The notes below the pieces were generated by a model. It was not told the DNA's origin. It saw only the letters and a program-made list of their open reading frames with translations, and did no database searches. Shown here in pieces: positions 7,054 through 13,817 of a stretch of DNA of 13,854 nt (its first letter is position 1; every line of letters begins with the position of its first letter). This DNA comes from Chthonomonas sp. UBA2391 (GTDB lineage: Bacteria; Armatimonadota; Fimbriimonadia; Fimbriimonadales; Fimbriimonadaceae), in contig DDSL01000067.1 of NCBI GenBank assembly GCA_002343825.1, positions 10,218 through 24,071 on the forward strand. The letters are read 5' to 3'. The translations under genes were made by a program, and so were the position numbers.

Positions 7054-7917
7054 ATGTCGAACGATGTAAACCGAACACAGTTGCTAAGCCTTGATCCAAA
7101 CCGGACGATGATGGGAGTTGCTCCGAGCATCGAAAGAACGGTGACGATCAAGCCGCTGCAGTGTCCGGTTTGCAAAACGTTCAACCCCGTGGGCATGATG
7201 TTTTGTGTCGAGTGTGGCCTCATCTTCGATACTGCACTCGAGGGTGATGCGTTCGGGGCACCCGCGGTCCAGCTCCCGGTGCTGGTCGATAGAGACGGTC
7301 GCGAGTATCCACTTGGCCCTGGAGAAAACATCGTGGGACGGGCCGGAATGATTAGCATTGAGGATGGGCGGATCAGTCGCCGACATGCAAAGTTCATGCT
7401 GGATGGCGATCATGCTTCGATCGAAGATCTGGGAAGCACCAATGGCACCAAGTTAAACGGCGTGAAGCTATCGCCGCAAGTCGTAAGTGAGATCGAGCAT
7501 GGAGCCGTGATTTCCTTGGGTGGTTTCGAACTGACGCTTCAGATCCCTGGCGTCCTCAACAAAACAGCCACGATTCCGTCGACGAAAACTCAAGCTTTGG
7601 CCGCTACCCCAACGGTCACCAACGCGGTTGCTTTCTTGGTAGGTCCAGAGAAAAAGTATTCTCTTGTATTCGGCGACAATCCCCTGGGAAGAAAAGCGGA
7701 AAACAGTGTGGTCATACCTGATCCTTATGTCTCAGGGAAGCATGCAATGATCTACGTCTCAGAGCAGTCAGTGGAGATCGAGGATCTTGGTAGTAGCAAT
7801 GGGACTTCCGTGAACGGGGTTAAGCTGGAGCCTCATCAAAGAGTTACTGTCTATCCGGGAGACACGGTTCGCATCGGGGACCTGGAGTTGGTGCTCGAAT
7901 CAGCTCAGCAGAGTTAG
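7054..7917 (+). CDS. Zinc-ribbon protein with two FHA domains
   Basis: A 287-residue cytosolic signalling-type protein. Residues 37-54 hold a zinc ribbon (CPVC at 37-40, CVEC at 51-54). Two forkhead-associated domains follow. The first has GR (95-96), SRRH (108-111) and STNGT (128-132). The second has GR (212-213), SGKH (227-230) and SSNGT (247-251). Both keep the residues that bind phosphothreonine. The N-terminal tail carries two NRT motifs (T8 followed by Q, T18 followed by MM), plausible phosphoacceptor sites for a Ser/Thr kinase. By analogy with other tail-plus-FHA proteins, phosphorylation could drive self-binding or recruit partners; that is inference, and no kinase is in the window. 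The gene lies 31 bp after the DUF167 gene with a purine-rich GAGAGAAGA before the ATG. Its stop overlaps the stop of the convergent deaminase-like gene. Confidence 0.88.
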   Translation: MSNDVNRTQLLSLDPNRTMMGVAPSIERTVTIKPLQCPVCKTFNPVGMMFCVECGLIFDTALEGDAFGAPAVQLPVLVDRDGREYPLGPGENIVGRAGMISIEDGRISRRHAKFMLDGDHASIEDLGSTNGTKLNGVKLSPQVVSEIEHGAVISLGGFELTLQIPGVLNKTATIPSTKTQALAATPTVTNAVAFLVGPEKKYSLVFGDNPLGRKAENSVVIPDPYVSGKHAMIYVSEQSVEIEDLGSSNGTSVNGVKLEPHQRVTVYPGDTVRIGDLELVLESAQQS

Positions 7918-8966
7918 TGTTCTTCGCGTCGATTGATGATTCCTGGCCACCGGAAGGCGTGGCGGAAGGCATTGGCGCGGATCAGCTCCATCTCGTGAAA
8001 GTTGATTACTTTATGCGTCAGCAATCGCTCAAATTCGAGCGGCAATCGAATCCCATGCAAACCTGAGTTATCGGTACAAACGGCGATATCGACCCCGAGA
8101 TCAAAGCAGCTTTGAAAGATGGGTTTGAGTTGCCCGTAGGTTTGCAAGGTCCCCGTGCGGAAGTATGTGGTAGGACAAACTTCTAAGCACACCTTGTTCC
8201 GGGCAAGTTGAGGCAAGAGTTTCGGGTATTGGAGTGGAATCTGAATGCCATGGCCGATTCGGTCCAAATAGGGAAGAAAGGACTCGATACAACCGTTCGG
8301 AGTTTCGTAAAGATGGCAAGTGACCTTGAGCCCTCTTTTCTCCTTTGCGTGTTTAAGGCATAGAAGCAGGTCGTCCTCCTGCTCAGCATAGAACGTATCA
8401 GGCCCCGCAAGGTCGACCGCGGCAACTTCTTCTGGAAGGGATGCGGCGAGATCGACGATTGCTTGGTTGACTTCCTTTGGAAGTCGGCTATCCATGCAGA
8501 GAACCTGGGCTAAAACAATGGGAAACTCGCGAAAGTTTGCCGCTGCAGTTGCGTGGATGGCCATCACGATATCGGCCATCCGGCTCACTTGCTGCGACAG
8601 GGTGCCATCCTTTGGAATGCGGTGATAGGGGCAGTAGCGCAATTCCAAGTAGGCCAGGTTCTCGAAGATATAGCATCCTCGCAAAAGGCGGTTGACCATG
8701 TAGGCTACGCTGTTCACGGTCTGCAGCGGCTCGATAATCTTGTGAGCTTCCAGATATTCACTCAGACTCTTGCTAGGCTTCGTGAGCCTTCGCTCCCATT
8801 GTTCGTAGGTTCGATAGCGTCTAAGGTATTGGTTAGCGAGCTCTAGTTTATCGGGGTGCAGATTGTCATGCTTGATCTTGTGCAGATAGCTGTAGAGGAT
8901 TCGGGGCAAAACTGCGCCCCCTAAGTGGAGATGAAGTTCAGCGTATTGTCGTGGTCCTTGATTCAT
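7914..8966 (-). CDS. Adenosine deaminase-like metal-dependent hydrolase
   Basis: A 350-residue amidohydrolase-superfamily protein with adenosine/AMP deaminase architecture. Metal and catalytic residues fall in the right order and spacing: HLH at 12-14, CHLYE with H218 and E221 (equivalent to HAGE of classical deaminases), IGHGI with H239, EVCPTTYF at 262-269 and TDN with D299. The second aspartate of the usual TDDP motif is N300 here, so the purine-contacting residue has changed and the substrate may not be adenosine. The frame extends 50 codons further upstream to 9116, but that stretch lies inside the amidase gene and looks nothing like the family. MNQGPRQYAELHLHLGG at 8966 is the natural start and forms an ATGA overlap with the amidase stop. 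It is the last gene of the leftward cluster. Hydrolase fold is firm; the reaction is unassigned. Confidence 0.88.
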   Translation of the reverse strand: MNQGPRQYAELHLHLGGAVLPRILYSYLHKIKHDNLHPDKLELANQYLRRYRTYEQWERRLTKPSKSLSEYLEAHKIIEPLQTVNSVAYMVNRLLRGCYIFENLAYLELRYCPYHRIPKDGTLSQQVSRMADIVMAIHATAAANFREFPIVLAQVLCMDSRLPKEVNQAIVDLAASLPEEVAAVDLAGPDTFYAEQEDDLLLCLKHAKEKRGLKVTCHLYETPNGCIESFLPYLDRIGHGIQIPLQYPKLLPQLARNKVCLEVCPTTYFRTGTLQTYGQLKPIFQSCFDLGVDIAVCTDNSGLHGIRLPLEFERLLTHKVINFHEMELIRANAFRHAFRWPGIINRREEH

Positions 8967-10639
8967 AGGGGGATCATCGGCCGCTTTTGGTGGTAGTCCG
9001 AAAGGCCCTGGAGTTGTTGAGCAAACGCCATAGCAAGAGATTCCTGATAAAGCCCAGCGATGATCGACCACGATCTTGGGATTCCATTTGCCTCGACTCC
9101 ATCTGGAATGATGCACTGGGGGTGCCCCGTCACGTTGGTCAGGAGGATCGTTTGGAGTCCAATTCCCGGCGTCATGAGGAGATCGTATTCTTGCATTTCT
9201 TCGGCAAGTTGTTCGGCAACGAGAGTTCTCAAACGTTGGGCTTGGAGGTATTCAACGGCAGGGATCACCCTTGCACTTCTGAAGTATTGTGGCCAGTAGG
9301 AGTTCTTTAGCTCTCGAATCTCTTCACCACGAGTAAAGGCATCAAAGGCGCTGGCACATTCGGCTGAAAGGATCAGTCCAAGGGCTTCTGGCGCGGGAGT
9401 GATCTTTGCGATTCGGAATTGATAGCCACGATCCACCAACTGCTTAAAGATGGGATAGTCCTCAAAGGTCTTCTTCTCCGGAAGAACGACTCCGATCCTC
9501 AGCTTTTTGGGATCAACACGAGGAGGCCAAGAGAAGGAATGAGACACCGCGCTCGGGTCCCGGGGATCGGCACCACAGATCGCGGCGAAAACAAGCGCGC
9601 AATCTTCGACCGTCCGGGCAACTGGGCCGACCTTATCCATGGTGTAGCTCAGAGCCATAGCGCCATATCGGGAGATGCGACCGTAGGTGGGACGGAGGCC
9701 GGTGACGCGGCATTGCAGAGATGGCGAGCAGATGGAACCGAGAGTCTCGGAGCCGATGGCAAAGGAAACCAGTCCAGCGGCCACCGCTGAGGCCGATCCG
9801 GCACTACTACCCGAGGACCCTTGGGTCGTGTTCCAGGGGTTTCGTGTCATTCCTCCGTACCAGCGGTCGCCCATCGCGAGGGCCCCGAGAGTGAGTTTGG
9901 CGACGAGTACGGCCCCGGCAGATCGCAAGAGCTGAACCACGGTGGCATCTTCGCCGAGCATCTGGCCTCGGTAGGGCTCGGCTCCCCAGCCCGTAGGATG
10001 ATCCTTCGTTGCGAAGAGGTCCTTCAGTCCGTAGGGAATGCCATGGAGCGGGCCGCGCATCTTGCCGGCTCGAATCTCCGCGTCCGCTTGGGCGGCCTCC
10101 TTGAGTGCCGTATCGGAGCAGAAGTGAGCGACGCAAAGGAGCTTTTGGTCATACCGCCGCAGTCGACTCAAGGAGAGACGGGTTAGCTCGGTGGAAGTGA
10201 TTTTTCTGGCCTTTAGTAGCCCGTGGAGCTCGCTGATGGTGAGAAAGGCAATGTCTTCCTCGCTGAGTTTGGCTAGGTCGGGCAAGCGGACCGGACTCGG
10301 GACAGCCCGAACTCGAGGGCTCTTGTCAGCGATTGTGCCGTGCGGGACGAACCGGGTGAGGGGTTCGGTTTTGTACTGGATCGGGAAGGTGCGGATCTCG
10401 GCGTAGGCTTCGGCCGAGCTCCGGATCTCGTCGAGGGTTTCGCGCAGTTCGTCTTCGGTGAACGAAATCCCGGCAAGTCGCAGGGCAGCTCGAACGTCAT
10501 CCAGAGCGACGTTTGGGGCGGTCGTCTCCTGGGCCGAAGTGAGGCCAGGGGCAAAGCAGGCCAAGCCCGCAAGGGCAGAGGATGTGAGGAAGGCTCGGCG
10601 CGACAGTCCGGCACTGGATTCCATGCCGAAGTTTGGCAT
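8963..10639 (-). CDS. Tat-exported amidase of the amidase-signature family
   Basis: A 558-residue serine amidase. The N-terminus has a twin-arginine signal (SRRAFLTSSALAG, residues 13-25, ending near TSAQ at 34-37), so export by Tat is expected. The amidase-signature core is intact: K206 in GIPYGLKD, GSSGSSAG at 274-281 with the cis-serine near S276, and nucleophile S302 in ETLGSI, together the Ser-cisSer-Lys triad. GLRPTYGRISRYG (314-326) and a late NVTGHPQ complete the family pattern. Substitutions around the nucleophile (LGSICSPS rather than GGSIR-P-A) suggest an unusual pocket, and this is not GatA. The start is either M1 (10639) or M6 (10624), both inside a hairpin. It is translationally coupled to the deaminase-like gene downstream. 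One speculative reading is that it releases an amide-linked product outside the cell which the partner later processes. Confidence 0.9.
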   Translation of the reverse strand: MPNFGMESSAGLSRRAFLTSSALAGLACFAPGLTSAQETTAPNVALDDVRAALRLAGISFTEDELRETLDEIRSSAEAYAEIRTFPIQYKTEPLTRFVPHGTIADKSPRVRAVPSPVRLPDLAKLSEEDIAFLTISELHGLLKARKITSTELTRLSLSRLRRYDQKLLCVAHFCSDTALKEAAQADAEIRAGKMRGPLHGIPYGLKDLFATKDHPTGWGAEPYRGQMLGEDATVVQLLRSAGAVLVAKLTLGALAMGDRWYGGMTRNPWNTTQGSSGSSAGSASAVAAGLVSFAIGSETLGSICSPSLQCRVTGLRPTYGRISRYGAMALSYTMDKVGPVARTVEDCALVFAAICGADPRDPSAVSHSFSWPPRVDPKKLRIGVVLPEKKTFEDYPIFKQLVDRGYQFRIAKITPAPEALGLILSAECASAFDAFTRGEEIRELKNSYWPQYFRSARVIPAVEYLQAQRLRTLVAEQLAEEMQEYDLLMTPGIGLQTILLTNVTGHPQCIIPDGVEANGIPRSWSIIAGLYQESLAMAFAQQLQGLSDYHQKRPMIPL

Positions 10640-10645
10640 GGAATC
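10617..10645 (-). promoter_or_regulatory. Hairpin enclosing the amidase start codon
   Basis: In the leftward mRNA, arms GATTCCATGCC and GGCATGGAATC pair perfectly over 11 bp around a 7-nt loop AAACTTC. The first arm contains the ATG at 10639; the second contains the in-frame Met6 ATG at 10624. It begins 7 nt after the stop of the preceding gene. Folding would hide the initiation site, which suggests translational control or dependence on ribosomes arriving from upstream. The inverted repeat is seen directly; its function is inferred. Confidence 0.55.
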
Positions 10646-10652
10646 GCGCGGG

Positions 10653-10961
10653 TTAGCGGACGTAGTGGATCTTGGGGTCGTCGATGTCGTCCAACAGCAT
10701 CAGGCTGATAATGGGCATGGGCCGGGCTTTGGCGATGTCCCGAGCTTCGTCGAAGCTCACCTCAAGGGTCATCATCCCGCTAAGGTCAATGTGCTCGGCG
10801 AATCGAAAGGCGCCCTGCTCGCTACTGAAGCTCGCGAGTCCGTGGACCCCGTCGTGGCAGTAGCACCCGTACTTCTGAGAAGCCGGATGAAAAAGCAGAA
10901 AGAGCGTCTCTGGGAAGTCCGTCTCGAGTCCCAACAGAGGCAGATCAAGTGCTTGAGTCAT
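10653..10961 (-). CDS. Small unrecognised conserved-looking protein
   Basis: A 102-residue protein I do not recognise. It has an acidic, globular composition, with no signal peptide or membrane span. A YGCYCHDG segment (~32-39) carries two cysteines and a histidine but does not make a standard metal site. The second half reads as alternating strand and helix (MMTLEVSFDEARDIAKAR, then PMPIISLMLLDD), ending in HYVR. The ATG at 10961 has AGGA 9 nt upstream, a fair ribosome binding site. The gene lies 42 bp after gcvT and 13 bp before the amidase with no terminator between, so it probably belongs to the same leftward operon. A longer + strand frame covering this stretch (10458-11411) is antisense to three genes and compositionally poor. 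I take this - strand frame as real with moderate confidence. Confidence 0.6.
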   Translation of the reverse strand: MTQALDLPLLGLETDFPETLFLLFHPASQKYGCYCHDGVHGLASFSSEQGAFRFAEHIDLSGMMTLEVSFDEARDIAKARPMPIISLMLLDDIDDPKIHYVR

Positions 10962-11003
10962 GATGACATTCCTAATATTGGTAACTACGTCAAGTTGTTC
11001 CAG

Positions 11004-12080
11004 TCATTTTGCGCGACGGAAAAATCGTTTGTCCACCAACGTTGCGGATTCGGGCTTCCCGCGCATGTCGAGGGCCACTTCTGCCCCGAGCGGAAGCGAG
11101 CTATCGACAAAGGCAAAGGCGATCCCGACGCCGACGAAGGGCGAAACGACCCCGCTGGTGACTTCTCCGACTTGTTGCCCCTGGTGCAACACGGCCATCC
11201 CGGGAGTCGGCAGTCGGCGCTGAGTGAGCTTGATCCCGCGCAGCTTTTGCGGAGTCCCTTCCGATTGGGCGGCTCGGATCGGCCCGGAACCGATGAAGTC
11301 TTTTTCTTTGCCAATCACCCATCCGAGTCCAGCGGCGATAGGGCTGAGTTCGTCGTCAAGCTCGTGACCATAAAGCGGGAGCCCGGCCTCCACGCGCAAA
11401 ACGTCCCTTGAGCCGAGTCCGCAGGGGGTCGCGTCCAAGGCCTTCCAAAGGTCGATTGCACGATCGGCCGGGCAGATGAGTTCAAAGCCGTCTTCCCCGG
11501 TGTAGCCACTTCGAGCAGCAAAGGTAGTGATCCCGGCGATTGCCTGGGTGCTGGTGCCAAAAGCCGGAGCGCTGGTGAGGGCATCGGGATTGGCGGCCAG
11601 TCCGGCAACCCGTTCCACCGCGCCAGGACCCTGCACGGCGATCATGGCAGTCTGCTCGGTGACGTCCTCAATCTCGACTCCGGGGCGGAGGTTGAGCTTT
11701 AGCCAAGCGAGATCCTTCACGTGGTTGCTGGCATTGACCACCATGTGGAACTTCTCTTGGGATTCGCGATAGACGATGATGTCGTCGATGACGCCACCCT
11801 CGGCGTTGGGCAGGAGGGAATACTGTCCCGTTCCGTCGGCCAGCTTTGCGATGTCGTTGCTGGTGACCCACTGCAGATAGTCGAAGACTCCGGGGCCCGT
11901 GAGCGTGAGCCGCGCCATGTGGCTTACGTCGAAGAGGCCGACCCCGTTGCGGACGGCTTCACTTTCGGCGATGATTCCCGAGTACTGGATCGGCATCTCG
12001 TAGCCGGCAAAGGGAGCTAGCTTGGCTCCGGACGCGAGGTGGACCTCATGCAGTGGGGTGCGCATCATCGACGATTGCAT
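11004..12080 (-). CDS. gcvT: Aminomethyltransferase, glycine cleavage system T protein
   Basis: GcvT takes the aminomethyl group carried on lipoylated H protein and transfers its methylene to tetrahydrofolate, releasing ammonia. The 358-residue sequence is a typical family member: RTPLHEVHLASGAK near the start, PFAGYEMPIQY (23-33), GLFDVSHMA (48-56), GGVIDD (95-100) supplying the folate-contacting acidic residues, ARSGYTGEDGFEL in the middle, then GLGSRDVLRVEAGLPLYGHEL. The C-terminal barrel contains GEVTSG. The start at 12080 (MQSSMMRTPL) is supported by a TATACT box 8 nt upstream, but M5 or M6 would match the usual family start more closely. gcvH and gcvP are not in the window. It is the first gene of the leftward cluster, immediately after the terminator of the dockerin-like gene. 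Confidence 0.96.
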   Translation of the reverse strand: MQSSMMRTPLHEVHLASGAKLAPFAGYEMPIQYSGIIAESEAVRNGVGLFDVSHMARLTLTGPGVFDYLQWVTSNDIAKLADGTGQYSLLPNAEGGVIDDIIVYRESQEKFHMVVNASNHVKDLAWLKLNLRPGVEIEDVTEQTAMIAVQGPGAVERVAGLAANPDALTSAPAFGTSTQAIAGITTFAARSGYTGEDGFELICPADRAIDLWKALDATPCGLGSRDVLRVEAGLPLYGHELDDELSPIAAGLGWVIGKEKDFIGSGPIRAAQSEGTPQKLRGIKLTQRRLPTPGMAVLHQGQQVGEVTSGVVSPFVGVGIAFAFVDSSLPLGAEVALDMRGKPESATLVDKRFFRRAK

Positions 12081-12088
12081 GTCTTGCA

Positions 12089-12094
12089 GTATAT
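12089..12094 (-). promoter_or_regulatory. Candidate -10 box (TATACT) of gcvT
   Basis: On the - strand TATACT (5 of 6 consensus positions) lies 8 nt before the ATG at 12080, predicting a leaderless message. It starts just past the terminator of the preceding gene, so gcvT probably has its own promoter. No glycine-riboswitch-like leader fits in this short gap. Confidence 0.5.
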
Positions 12095-12108
12095 CGGCAA
12101 AAACATTG

Positions 12109-12138
12109 AGGGCCTCCGGAAAGTGATCCGGAGGCCCT
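12109..12138 (-). terminator. Intrinsic terminator of the dockerin-like gene
   Basis: A perfect 12-bp GC-rich stem (12109-12120 with 12127-12138) has a 6-nt loop. Read on the - strand it begins 35 nt after the dockerin-like stop codon and is followed 5 nt later by TTTTT. On the + strand no T-run follows, so it acts leftward. The gap before the T-run makes it slightly imperfect. Confidence 0.75.
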
Positions 12139-12173
12139 GACGAGGAGGACAGACTTCGTTCGAGTCTTAGCGA

Positions 12174-13523
12174 TTAGTCGTCGCTGAGGTCGAAGTTGTT
12201 CGAAAGGATGATGTAGTCGAAGATGGTGATCGCGTTGTCGCCATCCAGGTCGCTTTCGTACGGAGCGATGGTTGCTCCTTCGGGGGCATTTCGCCATGCG
12301 CCCGGATCCAGCTCATCGAACGACTTGTCGAACACGTTGCTGAGTTCGATGTAGTCGAAGATCGTGACCGAGCCATCGTTGTCGATGTCGCCAGCGAGGA
12401 GGTTCAGAGTGATCGAACCGCCACTGCTGGTGGCAACTTCGCGCAGATACTTCGGCGGCTTGACGGCGATCTTGTAATTGCCAGCAGCCGGCACGTTGAT
12501 CGTGAAGTTGTTGTTCGCATCCAGGGTGATGGCAGTCTCGGCGATCACGTTGTCGCTGAGGTCCAGGATCTGGGCACCCATCACGTCCACCTTTTCGGCT
12601 CCGTCAGCAAAGTTGACGGTTCCGCTCAGGACGGCAAAATCCGAACCCGGCACTTGAACAAACTGGTCGCCAGCAATCAGGCCGAAGTCCACGTTTCGCG
12701 GCTCGCCCAGGTTGCCGCCACCACCGATTCCAGGGATCACCTGGTTCGAGAGGAAGTCGTGACCGCCGGCATTGATGAACGCCATGAGCTTGATCGGTCC
12801 GTTCGTCGCGTCGATCAGGCCGAGCGGGATGCGGATTTCGGCACCCGTCAGGCTGGTGCTACCGGCAAGGGCAGAAATTGCGTCTCCGCCTTCGACGCCA
12901 GCGACGTTGCTGTTGTCCAATCCGAGAGCGATGCCGAAGTTACCTTGGCCGCCCGCGGCGAAGCCGTTACCATTGGTGGATCCGGTGTAGGCACCGCCTC
13001 GGTTCCAGGGGTTCTTGCCCATGATGGCGGTGTTGTTGGCAACCAGAGCGACGTCGCAGTAGACGTTGGTCAGACCGGCGCCATTGTCGCCACCAGCGTT
13101 GAAGATCACCAAATAGTCGGCTTCAAATCCTGCGTCGTGCTTCAGGCCGTTTCCGGATCCATCATCACCCATGCGCTTCAGAGCGCCAAAGCCGATTTCG
13201 GGTTGGACCGGGCCAAGCTTGTTTTCTCCGCCAGCCTTCGTGTCGAGGAAGATCTCGCACTTGTTGAAGTTGGTCTCGAAGTTTCCGGGCATGAAGATGT
13301 GCAGAGCATCCCAGGTTCGGTAAACGTAGAGTTGGTTGATTTCGCTGCCATTAGCAAAGGCGGGATTGCCGAGGTTGCTATCGCCAAATTGGGTTTGCGT
13401 GTCTTGGACGGCCACCGGGGTGCCGTAGACGGCGTCGTATTGACCGTCAATCGTTTGAGCATTGGCCGAACCGACGATGGCGGCCATGCCCAGAATCGCG
13501 AGCTTATTGAAATTGCACTTCAT
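12174..13523 (-). CDS. Secreted beta-sandwich protein with dockerin-like C-terminus
   Basis: A 449-residue exported protein. Residues 1-22 are a clear Sec signal peptide ending SANA. Residues ~23-290 (TIDGQYDAVYG, VQDTQTQFGD, NKCEIFLDTKAGGENKLG) form a Gly/Asn-rich beta-sandwich of a type I associate with CBM9/DOMON-like secreted proteins in Planctomycetes-like and Armatimonadota genomes. Residues ~297-374 resemble a carboxypeptidase-regulatory-like beta-domain. The C-terminus holds two EF-hand-like calcium loops: D379-x-D-x-D-G...D390 and D425-x-D-x-D-N...D436, each followed by Y-I-x-L-S-N-x-F-D. This duplicated pattern is dockerin-like, with no cohesin in view. Loop two has N instead of G after its third Asp. 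Expression has its own control: strong Shine-Dalgarno sequence, 5' leader, shared palindrome and terminator. Function is unknown; surface or matrix attachment of a carbohydrate-binding protein is plausible. Confidence 0.85.
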   Translation of the reverse strand: MKCNFNKLAILGMAAIVGSANAQTIDGQYDAVYGTPVAVQDTQTQFGDSNLGNPAFANGSEINQLYVYRTWDALHIFMPGNFETNFNKCEIFLDTKAGGENKLGPVQPEIGFGALKRMGDDGSGNGLKHDAGFEADYLVIFNAGGDNGAGLTNVYCDVALVANNTAIMGKNPWNRGGAYTGSTNGNGFAAGGQGNFGIALGLDNSNVAGVEGGDAISALAGSTSLTGAEIRIPLGLIDATNGPIKLMAFINAGGHDFLSNQVIPGIGGGGNLGEPRNVDFGLIAGDQFVQVPGSDFAVLSGTVNFADGAEKVDVMGAQILDLSDNVIAETAITLDANNNFTINVPAAGNYKIAVKPPKYLREVATSSGGSITLNLLAGDIDNDGSVTIFDYIELSNVFDKSFDELDPGAWRNAPEGATIAPYESDLDGDNAITIFDYIILSNNFDLSDD

Positions 13524-13531
13524 TGTTCCTT

Positions 13532-13539
13532 CTCCTCCC
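13532..13539 (-). promoter_or_regulatory. Strong ribosome binding site of the dockerin-like gene
   Basis: GGGAGGAG on the - strand, 8 nt before the ATG at 13523. It fixes the start and contrasts with the apparently leaderless genes elsewhere in the window, suggesting high translation of this exported protein. Confidence 0.75.
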
Positions 13540-13589
13540 TTGGAGCGGGGATGCTTCTCCGTACTCAGCGACCTGGTGGGCAGATCCCA

Positions 13590-13601
13590 GAATACGTATT
13601 C
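13590..13601. promoter_or_regulatory. Second copy of palindrome GAATACGTATTC
   Basis: Identical to 2521-2532. It lies 66 bp upstream of the dockerin-like ATG and just downstream of the proposed leftward -10 box, about where transcription would start, a classical repressor position. T follows the palindrome in both copies when read toward the gene (13 identical bases). Confidence 0.6.
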
Positions 13602-13609
13602 ACAACCTT

Positions 13610-13638
13610 ATGGTATCACACCTCGCCGGTGAGTCCAA
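13610..13638 (-). promoter_or_regulatory. Candidate promoter of the dockerin-like gene
   Basis: On the - strand TTGGAC (13633-13638) and TACCAT (13610-13615) are separated by 17 bp. Matches to consensus are partial. Initiation would fall at the edge of the palindrome, giving a 5' leader of about 70-80 nt. TATTCT at the palindrome edge is an alternative -10 box. Confidence 0.35.
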
Positions 13639-13639
13639 G

Positions 13640-13799
13640 GTCCTTGCATACGACTTTTTGTGGTAATTGCGCTTTTTTTGGCGAAGTCTGGCAGTTTTGC
13701 GGTGTCCTCCCCAGCATCGGGCCACCGGCAAAGATATCGGGACGAGGCTGTCATGAAGATCATGTAGACTGAATATGGGCTTTTTGACGAGGTCCTTGG
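13640..13799. other. Intergenic stretch without a recognisable gene
   Basis: Together with the flanking control sites this makes a gene-free interval from 13524 to the window end (331 bp). I see no RNA gene and no supported ORF; the + frame that ends at 13772 is antisense to the dockerin-like gene for most of its length. The only notable item is the direct repeat starting at 13784. Confidence 0.5.
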
Positions 13800-13817
13800 T
13801 TGACGACCAAAGTCCTT
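13784..13817. repeat. Tandem imperfect direct repeat TTGACGA...GTCCTT
   Basis: TTGACGA at 13784-13790 and 13800-13806, each followed by GTCCTT at 13792-13797 and 13812-13817. The spacing differs (1 versus 5 nt). The second TTGACG doubles as a likely -35 box. It may be an activator-binding pair or chance. Confidence 0.35.

Noticed and set aside
8967..9116. 50-codon N-terminal extension of the deaminase-like gene
   Set aside because: It lies wholly within the amidase gene and has no family resemblance; the Met at 8966 gives the usual start just before the HxH motif and an ATGA overlap.
10458..11411. 317-residue + strand open frame
   Set aside because: It is antisense to the amidase start, the small gene and gcvT, has no motif, and is explained by high GC third positions of the - strand genes.
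12081..12173. Possible glycine riboswitch ahead of gcvT
   Set aside because: The gap is filled by the preceding gene's terminator and a -10 box 8 nt from the ATG; there is no space for an aptamer.
12654..13772. 372-residue + strand open frame
   Set aside because: It is antisense to the dockerin-like gene, whose signal peptide and calcium loops are unmistakable. The Val/Ala/Asp-rich repetitive composition is typical of a shadow frame.
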